DNA of 5,276 nt. Origin: Spirochaetia bacterium (GTDB lineage Bacteria; Spirochaetota; UBA4802; UBA5550). The stretch is from positions 1-5,276 of the forward strand of contig JAITPE010000176.1 of assembly GCA_031289575.1 (NCBI GenBank), read 5' to 3'. Position numbers and translations under genes: made by a program. The stretch's first letter is position 1, and every line of letters begins with the position of its first letter. The notes beneath the pieces are model-generated. The model was not told the DNA's origin, searched no databases, and was given only the letters and a program-made list of their open reading frames with translations. Below are positions 1 to 5,276 of this stretch, piece after piece.

Positions 1-1533
1 CTTTCTGTTTTTTCGGCAAACGCCGAAAATATTTCCACAGAGCTTTCGCAAAAGACGGCTGCTGTAGGCGAAACGGTAAGGCTTACCATAACCGTAGAGG
101 GAGCGCCTTCGGGCCTCACCGCTCCCGCTCCTCCGAGGGTTGACGGACTGTCCATATTATTCGGCGGGAGCAGCAGAAGCTTTCAGTATATAAACGGCAA
201 GACATTCAAGGGGCTCAGCCTGATTTACAATATCACGGCGCTCAAGAAGGGCAGCTACAGCATTCCTCCCATTAAGCTTGAGTACGATAACAGCAGTTAT
301 TCCTCCGAAGCCGTGCAGCTCATTGTCACAGAAGGCGGCTTGGCCACGGCCGGGTTTGCGGCAATCAAAGGAGTCTGCGAGCCGTCGGCGCGGGAGATCT
401 TTACAGGCGAGCCGCTCCTCTTGCGTTACTATATTTACTCCTCCGGCTCTGTCGAAATCAATCAGATTGAAAAGATGCCCGAATCTGCCGGATTCATAAT
501 AAAGCAGATTGATGAGGATATTGCCTCTATCATTGTAAAAGAAGGCGGCGGGGAACTGCTCAAGGAATATTTTTGCACATATGTGCTTGTTCCGGCTGAA
601 AGCGGCGAAAAGCAAGTGGGCGCGTGTTCGGTTATTTTTACAACTCAGAGCGGAAATTCCTTTTTCGATATGGGAAGGCAGAGCCGGCTTGAGTTTGATA
701 ATGTGCGTGTCAGGGTTAAGCCGCTGCCGAAGGAAGGCAAGCCGGATTATTTTTCCGGAAATGTCGGCAGCTTCACCATGAAGGTGTCGGCCGATGATGG
801 AAGCGTAAAAATTTTTGACGAAAAAAAAATAACTGTCGCCATTGAAGGGAGCGGTAATTTGATATCGCCGGCCAAGCCTGTTTTTATTTCGGCGGGCGGG
901 GGAATCAAAGCGATTATAGCCGACGGCAAGGCTGATTTTAAAGCCGGCAAGAACGCGCTCACCGGAAGAATCGATTTTGAGGCCGCGCTGATACCTGAAC
1001 GTTCCGGAGCCGTAGAGGCCGGACACTTTAGGTTTGATTTTTACGATACGGCGGCCTCCGCCTACAGGAGCATTGAATCGGAGCCCGTCCGCATTACGGT
1101 AACCGGCGATGCCGACGAGCAAGAAACCATAAGCTTTGATGATGAAACCGGTGTTGATTTAATGCTTCCGCTCCTGTGCCTTGTAGTACTTGCGGTTTTG
1201 GGCGGCATGGTATTTATTATTTTGAAAGAAAGAAACCGCGGCGGCGAAATTGTCCCGCGCGGCGGTAAAACCGAAACGGAAAATCCCGAAGAATCCTTGA
1301 AGCGGGATACGGCAGCGGCCCGGCTGCGGCATGATCCAAGCGCCTTTTCAAGAGGAGTTGATTCCATTTACAACAGAATGAGCGCCGATGATTCTTTTGC
1401 CGAAACCGAGGCCCTGAGAATAATTGCCGATGTTAAAAACGAGATGTATGCCCTGCGTTTCGGCGGAGGAAACATATCGGATGAAAAGATTGATGAATGG
1501 TTTTCCCGCCTGAAAGCAGCCGGCGTCTTATGA
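1..1533 (+). CDS. batD: BatD-like exported membrane-anchored protein (5' end outside the window)
   Basis: The frame is open from base 1 to the TGA at 1531-1533, giving 510 visible residues; the start codon lies to the left. The first visible residues, LSVFSANA followed by EN, read as the end of a signal peptide with an Ala-x-Ala cleavage site, so almost all of the mature protein is present. Residues about 9-110 form a beta-rich domain with the pattern typical of BatD: GETVRLTITVEG, then AP-PP-VDGL, then a KKGSYSIPPIKL stretch. A second beta domain follows (about 115-240), and a third (about 250-375) holds GNVGSF and VAIEGSGNL, also typical of the family. A single transmembrane helix spans about 387-408, followed by a charged cytoplasmic tail of about 100 residues. 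Bat proteins are usually encoded with MoxR ATPases and VWA-domain BatA/BatB proteins; their link to aerotolerance or envelope stress is known only loosely. This gene would be the last of its operon, since the next gene is convergent. An internal ATG at 313 is not the true start, because homologous sequence continues upstream of it. Confidence 0.85.
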   Translation, partial: LSVFSANAENISTELSQKTAAVGETVRLTITVEGAPSGLTAPAPPRVDGLSILFGGSSRSFQYINGKTFKGLSLIYNITALKKGSYSIPPIKLEYDNSSYSSEAVQLIVTEGGLATAGFAAIKGVCEPSAREIFTGEPLLLRYYIYSSGSVEINQIEKMPESAGFIIKQIDEDIASIIVKEGGGELLKEYFCTYVLVPAESGEKQVGACSVIFTTQSGNSFFDMGRQSRLEFDNVRVRVKPLPKEGKPDYFSGNVGSFTMKVSADDGSVKIFDEKKITVAIEGSGNLISPAKPVFISAGGGIKAIIADGKADFKAGKNALTGRIDFEAALIPERSGAVEAGHFRFDFYDTAASAYRSIESEPVRITVTGDADEQETISFDDETGVDLMLPLLCLVVLAVLGGMVFIILKERNRGGEIVPRGGKTETENPEESLKRDTAAARLRHDPSAFSRGVDSIYNRMSADDSFAETEALRIIADVKNEMYALRFGGGNISDEKIDEWFSRLKAAGVL

Positions 1534-1541
1534 CGCCGGCT
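1518..1541. terminator. GC-rich hairpin spanning both convergent stop codons, candidate bidirectional terminator
   Basis: GCCGGCGTC (1519-1527) is perfectly complementary to GACGCCGGC (1532-1540), with the 4-nt loop TTAT; an extra A-T pair at 1518/1541 makes a 10-bp stem. The loop contains the TAA stop of the minus-strand kinase gene (1530-1528) and the first base of the TGA stop of the plus-strand gene (1531-1533). Being palindromic, it folds in transcripts from either side. Neither strand shows a good T-run after the stem, so it is not a classic intrinsic terminator. It may stop polymerase weakly, protect 3' ends from exonucleases, or rely on convergent transcription. The structure is certain; the function is inferred. 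Confidence 0.55.
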
Positions 1542-4500
1542 TGCTCAAGTACTTGAAGAGCACCTCTATGAGTTTATCCATTTCTATGGGCTTTGCAACG
1601 TGCGCGTTCATTCCGTGCTTGATTGCCCTGTCAATATCGTCCTTAAACGCGTTAGCGGTTAAGGCTATGATGGGTACGGTTTTGGCGTCTTCGCGCTGCA
1701 TGTTTCTTATAACAGTTGACGCTTCGTAGCCGTCCATTAGGGGCATTTGCACATCCATCAAGATTATGTCATAGGTACCGTTCGGTGAGTTTTCGAACAT
1801 GCTCACAGCGGCATTGCCGTCGGCGGCCTCGTCCATAGTGATGCCGGTTGTCTCAAGGATGGAGGTCACAATCAGCCGGTTTATTTCCACATCATCAACC
1901 AGCAGCGCGCGAAATCCCTTGAACATATCCTTTGTGTCAACGGCAGCCGCGTCGGGTACTATGCCGCCGGCAAGATCCTCAAGCCAGATTACAAACGAAA
2001 ACTCGCTGCCCTCGCCGAGAACGGAATCAACCTGTATCCCGCCGCCGAACAGTTCAACTATTCGGCGGCTTATGGCAAGCCCAAGCCCGGTTCCGCCGTA
2101 CTTTTTGGATGTATCCCTGTTCTCCTGTTCAAACGGCTCAAAGATTCCGTTCAGCCTTTCGGGTGATATGCCTATGCCGGTATCCTTTACCGAAAAGCGG
2201 AGATTGCTCTTGCCGCCGGCTTCGCCGATCTTCTCAACCGCCAATTTGATTGTGCCGTACTCGGGCGTAAACTTAACCGCGTTGCCCAGCAAATTAATGA
2301 GAACCTGTCTCAGCCTGAGCGAATCGCTCAAGAACATCTTGGGCTCAAACTCGTCGTAGATGAGATTGAAAGCAATATTTTTTTCATCGCATCTGGGTTT
2401 GATGATTTCCTTGACTGTTGATATGAGCTTGGGCAAAACCATGGTGTCGGAGCTCAACTCAATCTTGCCGGCATCTATCTTGGATATATCAAGAATGTCG
2501 TTCAGGAGGCCGAGCAGGTGCTGAGATGAATTTTCGATCTTTTGTATTTGGCTCTTGATGTCCTCGGCGCCGCCGCTCTCTTTAAGTTCGGCAATCTTTT
2601 TCTTTACAATACTTGTCAATCCTATGATGGCATTCATCGGCGTGCGTATTTCGTGGCTCATGCGCGCGAGGAATTCGCCCTTGTGTTCATTGGCCTTGTT
2701 GACCTCGCCGATAGCGCGCTCAAGTTCCAATTGAGCCTTGACAAGCGGCGTTACATCGGTAAAGATAATTATGTATCCTATGCGGTTGTCGTTTTTATCA
2801 AGGAGATAGTTTGCCGAGCCCTTTAGGTAGCTGTCTTCGCCCTCGTGATAATATATCTGCGCTTCTTCGCCGGTTTTTTGCAGCGCGCTTATGGGATCGT
2901 ATAGGCTGCCGCATGGAGATATGCTGTTCTCGACATAGGGCATCCCGGCTATAGCCTCAAGAGTTTTGCCGATATAGCGGAGCCCGGCAGCGTTCATATA
3001 TATGACCCTCTGTTCCATATCAATAATTTCAAGAGGACTTTTTACCGAATCAACTATGGAGTCGGCCATATCGTCAAACGAGTCGGCAAGCATGCCGAAT
3101 TCATCCTTAACATCCGCGCGGAATCTGAACTGTCTTTCTCCGGAGCGGAATCTCGCGATTCCGGCATTGAGCCTTTCTATGTTATTGGTAAGGAACAAGG
3201 CCATCCAAAAGGCTATTATAACAACAAGCCCTATGATGACAAGCGTTGTAAAAACGAGCTGGAAACCGGTATTGAACATCCTGTATTCGATTTCTTTTTC
3301 GAGCTGTTCGCCGGTTACCTGTGCCGGCTTGGTGAAATCATCAAGCCCGGCCCCTATGGTTACAAAGGCAAAGCCTCTCTTGGAGAAATTGTTCTCTTTG
3401 CCGGGCGCGTACTGCCCGGTGTAATACGGTATGGCCGCCGCTGTTGTGAGCTTATACAGTCCGCTCCACAATATATAAAATGAACCGGAGCCGCCGTCCC
3501 TTGTGAGATCCATCCAGCCTGTGCACTGCGGCGCGTTGTTGAGATACCTGCCGTCAAGACCCACAAAGCCTTGCTTGGTGAGCTCGGCCGACGGAGCCTT
3601 TCTTCGCGATTGGCTGTCAAATGTCTTTATATCTTTTATAAAGCCGCTATAGGGCTTTCCGCTTTTTTGCCATTCATCATATATGCTCTGCTCAAGCCAT
3701 GGAACCTGCGGCTCTCCGGTGCCGGGGTCGTACCCTACAATAGAGTTGTGCCTCGGGTGGCATATGCTTCGGCAATTGTAATCCCATATAAAGGCGTAGT
3801 TGCCGTCAAAGGCGCTTGGTGTTTGGATGTACCTTTCGCTCATGGGCGTGATGCGGTCGACAAACTCCATAATGTGGTCGTGATTAAGGGCAAAGCTCAC
3901 ATAGCCGATTTTGCTGCCGTCGGCGCCGGCTACAGGCGCGGCCCAGCGGACTATGCCCTCAAATCTTTGTCCGGTTGGATTCTCCATGCCGGCGTAGGCC
4001 TGCTGCTCGGGCTCGAACGGTATTTTATAGCCGCGCTTCTGAGCGGCCGATTGCACATTTTTTGGCGTGTACATACCTATGAAGTTTGAGCCGACATAGG
4101 CGCCTATGACATCGGATACATATATTTCGCCGGGTTTCATGCTTCTGAGCTCGGCGAAATATGTTTCGGCCTTGATGTATGTATTCTCGCGCCTTGAAAC
4201 ATTCCGCAGTCCCCTGTTCATGGGATAGTTCTTCTTGGTGGAGTTCCCGGCGGTTACCTTTATGATTTCGGCGCCGTCAAGCCCGATGAATGTTATTTCA
4301 TCGTAAAGGGGGACAACGTTAGCCGGAAAATTGTCGGGCCCGCGGTAACGGAAACCGTTTCTGTCGTCATTTTCCTTGTTGGTTGATCTGCATTCGGAAC
4401 TGTCGGCCGCCGGTTTATTGGTCTGGACCCATCTCATGCCGTCATCCGCGATGATCCATGTTCCTATATCTATAATATTGCCAGTGCGTGTTTTGAGAAA

Positions 4501-4869
4501 TTCTCTGAAATTATTCGCGCTTGGCGGCATTTTGGAGAGATATAGTATGTCGTTATCCCTCTCATAAAGGAAAGCGGCAACCGAGTTGGCAACATCTGTA
4601 GTGAGTCTTTCTATATTATCGGTAGCTATATTGTTAAGCGCTTTGGTTGAGTCGTCGACCGCGGTTTCCTTCAATATGTCACCGAGTGAAACAAACTGTT
4701 TCCAGGCTATGGCGGCAAGCAGAATGAGAGGTAGAATTTTTACAATAAGAAACAGGATGAGCAGCTTGGCTTTCATGCCGACATTGAATTTATTCCATAT
4801 CTTGTCACCTAAGGTGTTGACACGAAACATAAGGCCGGATATGTTGTTTTTTGCGCCCATCTTTTTCAC
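1528..4869 (-). CDS. Membrane-bound hybrid sensor histidine kinase (Cache-like sensor, HAMP, PAS, HisKA, HATPase, receiver)
   Basis: The protein has 1113 residues counted from the GTG at 4869. A TM helix lies at about 35-56, then a periplasmic sensor of about 480 residues resembling a double Cache domain, a second TM at about 538-560, HAMP (560-608), PAS (about 610-710) and a short helical linker. The HisKA domain has the phosphoacceptor His739 in ARMSHEIRTP. The HATPase domain has the N box with Asn863, the G1 box DTGIG (896-900), the F box FEPFEQ, and the G2 box GGTGLGL. The C-terminal receiver (about 986-1108) has the acidic pair Asp992/Asp993, phosphoacceptor Asp1039 in LMDVQMP, Thr1071 and Lys1093. 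All catalytic residues are present, so it should autophosphorylate on His739 and pass phosphate to Asp1039, probably on to an HPt protein encoded elsewhere. The sensor contains an odd CRSICHPRH stretch (366-374). The ligand is unknown. No response regulator or HPt gene is adjacent. An ATG three codons downstream (4860) has a better ribosome binding site and may be the real start. The 3' end overlaps the convergent gene by 6 bp. Confidence 0.95.
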   Translation of the reverse strand: MKKMGAKNNISGLMFRVNTLGDKIWNKFNVGMKAKLLILFLIVKILPLILLAAIAWKQFVSLGDILKETAVDDSTKALNNIATDNIERLTTDVANSVAAFLYERDNDILYLSKMPPSANNFREFLKTRTGNIIDIGTWIIADDGMRWVQTNKPAADSSECRSTNKENDDRNGFRYRGPDNFPANVVPLYDEITFIGLDGAEIIKVTAGNSTKKNYPMNRGLRNVSRRENTYIKAETYFAELRSMKPGEIYVSDVIGAYVGSNFIGMYTPKNVQSAAQKRGYKIPFEPEQQAYAGMENPTGQRFEGIVRWAAPVAGADGSKIGYVSFALNHDHIMEFVDRITPMSERYIQTPSAFDGNYAFIWDYNCRSICHPRHNSIVGYDPGTGEPQVPWLEQSIYDEWQKSGKPYSGFIKDIKTFDSQSRRKAPSAELTKQGFVGLDGRYLNNAPQCTGWMDLTRDGGSGSFYILWSGLYKLTTAAAIPYYTGQYAPGKENNFSKRGFAFVTIGAGLDDFTKPAQVTGEQLEKEIEYRMFNTGFQLVFTTLVIIGLVVIIAFWMALFLTNNIERLNAGIARFRSGERQFRFRADVKDEFGMLADSFDDMADSIVDSVKSPLEIIDMEQRVIYMNAAGLRYIGKTLEAIAGMPYVENSISPCGSLYDPISALQKTGEEAQIYYHEGEDSYLKGSANYLLDKNDNRIGYIIIFTDVTPLVKAQLELERAIGEVNKANEHKGEFLARMSHEIRTPMNAIIGLTSIVKKKIAELKESGGAEDIKSQIQKIENSSQHLLGLLNDILDISKIDAGKIELSSDTMVLPKLISTVKEIIKPRCDEKNIAFNLIYDEFEPKMFLSDSLRLRQVLINLLGNAVKFTPEYGTIKLAVEKIGEAGGKSNLRFSVKDTGIGISPERLNGIFEPFEQENRDTSKKYGGTGLGLAISRRIVELFGGGIQVDSVLGEGSEFSFVIWLEDLAGGIVPDAAAVDTKDMFKGFRALLVDDVEINRLIVTSILETTGITMDEAADGNAAVSMFENSPNGTYDIILMDVQMPLMDGYEASTVIRNMQREDAKTVPIIALTANAFKDDIDRAIKHGMNAHVAKPIEMDKLIEVLFKYLSKPAS

Positions 4870-4870
4870 C
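4866..4870 (-). promoter_or_regulatory. Ribosome binding site deciding the kinase start
   Basis: Read on the minus strand, GGTGA is followed by AAAAG and then the ATG at 4860-4858, a spacing of 5 nt. GGTGA matches the 3' half of the full Shine-Dalgarno sequence AAGGAGGTGA, for which this spacing is suitable. The alternative GTG start at 4869 overlaps this motif and has only a weak GGAA (4877-4874), 4 nt upstream. This favours ATG at 4860 (protein beginning MGAKNN), but the two starts differ by only three residues and the domain reading is unaffected. Confidence 0.45.
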
Positions 4871-4916
4871 GGATTCCAACATGTAAGCCTATATGTTTTT
4901 GTAAAGTATTTCCGTG

Positions 4917-4945
4917 TTTTTATGATGATTATTTATCTTTTGCAA
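4917..4945 (-). promoter_or_regulatory. Candidate sigma70-type promoter for the histidine kinase gene
   Basis: On the minus strand, TTGCAA (4945-4940, four of six matches to TTGACA) is followed after exactly 17 nt by TAAAAA (4922-4917, four of six matches to TATAAT). Transcription would begin near 4910 and leave a leader of about 40-50 nt. The surrounding DNA is AT-rich, so chance matches are likely. TTTACA closer to the gene is a better -35 box but lacks a -10 at a proper distance. Confidence 0.3.
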
Positions 4946-4996
4946 TTGCCATAAAGAGCACTGAAAAGAAGGACTGAACCGCTACATTCCCCGATG

Positions 4997-5026
4997 AAAA
5001 GATTGTCGTATCACTGATACGACAAT
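4997..5026 (-). terminator. Perfect 11-bp palindrome with short T-tract: candidate terminator or operator
   Basis: ATTGTCGTATC (5002-5012) is exactly complementary to GATACGACAAT (5016-5026), with a 3-nt loop ACT. On the minus strand the hairpin is followed by C and then TTTT (5000-4997), so it could act as a modest intrinsic terminator. It lies 3' of the DUF1016 remnant and upstream of the kinase promoter, where it would insulate the kinase from transcription entering from the right. On the plus strand no T-run follows. The stem is only moderately GC-rich and the T-tract is short. A dimeric repressor site is an equal alternative: the minus-strand centre TATCAGTGATA matches the core of the classical tet operator as I remember it. 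Confidence 0.45.
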
Positions 5027-5084
5027 TGAGCTGGACACATATTTTGGCTGTTATTCCAATAGATGACCCTGTAAAAAGGGAGTT

Positions 5085-5276
5085 TTATTCAAATGTGTGT
5101 TTCTCTCGATGAATTTTTTTCTTCAAACGTCTTGCGTATGTTGTTACCAATTTTCGCGACAGTGTGGCGAAATTTTTTTTGCCATACCCGGCGCAATCGC
5201 CGTCAAGTACGACCGAAGCAATATATCGCCCGACCTCCCAATACATCAGCGTGACCTCTCGGTTCGCGTAGGCTCC
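5085..5276 (-). pseudogene. Decayed N-terminal fragment of a DUF1016 (YhcG-type, PDDEXK nuclease-associated) protein, frameshifted; 5' end outside the window
   Basis: Read from the right edge on the minus strand, the frame gives ANREVTLMYWEVGRYI, then a VVLDGD-containing stretch, then YGKKNFATLSRKLVTTY. This is the pattern of the DUF1016 N-terminal domain (repeated helices with YW-E-GR-I and YG-----LS-L). After Tyr (codon at 5138-5136) the similarity moves to another frame: inserting one G restores GKTFEEKN, close to the family's GxxFSEKNL. The observed frame instead runs into RRLKKK and stops at TAA (5087-5085); the corrected frame also soon stops, at TGA (5091-5089). The rest of the N-terminal domain and the C-terminal PDDEXK nuclease domain are absent, so this is a broken remnant. 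Intact relatives have been linked to DNA processing and often lie in accessory or defence-rich regions. Identification is from remembered family patterns, not a search. Confidence 0.7.

Noticed and set aside
10..29. 8-bp hairpin TTTTCGGC / GCCGAAAA with loop AAAC at the left edge
   Set aside because: It lies inside the coding sequence at the signal peptide cleavage region, has no T-tract after it, and is short enough to arise by chance.
157..1122. Long open frame of 321 codons on the minus strand opposite the BatD-like gene
   Set aside because: It is antisense to a frame with a clear signal-peptide end, family motifs, a TM helix and a tail; its own translation shows no recognisable domain. 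It looks like a shadow of codon bias.
3571..4089. Open frame of 172 codons on the plus strand inside the kinase region
   Set aside because: It lies entirely antisense to the conserved sensor domain of the kinase and its translation shows no family pattern.
4878..4897. Inverted repeat AACAT-N10-ATGTT in the kinase leader
   Set aside because: The arms are only 5 bp in AT-rich DNA; too weak to call an operator without further copies.
4870..5084. Possible small gene or structured RNA in the intergenic region
   Set aside because: No frame with a start, ribosome binding site and meaningful length was found, and apart from the 5002-5026 palindrome there is no extended pairing that would support a riboswitch or small RNA.
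5109..5276. 56-codon open frame on the plus strand running to the window edge, and a 53-codon frame from 5093 with an upstream AAGGGAG
   Set aside because: Both are antisense to the clear DUF1016 reading on the minus strand; neither translation resembles a known family. The AAGGGAG is 10 nt from the ATG, but the product is a cysteine- and arginine-rich mixture typical of shadow frames.

Overview
The window looks like a chromosomal segment from a diderm (Gram-negative-type) bacterium of roughly balanced base composition. One gene encodes an exported, membrane-anchored protein of the BatD family, and the other encodes a very large periplasmic-sensing hybrid histidine kinase. The combination and protein style would suit a spirochaete (Treponema-like) or a related anaerobe, but that is a low-confidence impression; nothing here fixes the taxonomy.

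Layout. (1) Positions 1-1533, + strand: the 3' part of a BatD-like gene, open from the first base and lacking only its start and the beginning of its signal peptide. It is presumably the last gene of a bat/moxR-type operon lying to the left. (2) Positions 1528-4869, - strand: a convergent gene of 1113 codons for a hybrid histidine kinase (TM, long periplasmic Cache-like sensor, TM, HAMP, PAS, HisKA, HATPase, receiver). The two genes overlap tail to tail by 6 bp, and both stop codons lie in a strong GC-rich palindrome that may act as a shared bidirectional terminator. (3) Positions 4870-5084: a 215-bp intergenic stretch. It holds the kinase leader with a candidate promoter and ribosome binding site, plus a perfect 11-bp-arm palindrome that reads as a weak intrinsic terminator on the - strand or as an operator. 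(4) Positions 5085-5276, - strand: a decayed fragment of the N-terminal domain of a DUF1016 (YhcG-type, PDDEXK nuclease-associated) protein. It carries a frameshift, stops early, and runs off the right edge.

How the parts relate. The BatD-like protein and the kinase are transcribed toward each other, so they are not co-transcribed and no functional link is shown. The kinase has its own upstream region and no separate response regulator in the window; its output must go through its C-terminal receiver to partners encoded elsewhere. The DUF1016 remnant suggests that the right-hand side borders accessory DNA. I found no complete novel system, CRISPR array, tRNA or rRNA. The points most worth a second look are a CxxxCH motif in the kinase sensor domain, the hairpin over the convergent stop codons, and the frameshifted nuclease remnant beside the palindrome.
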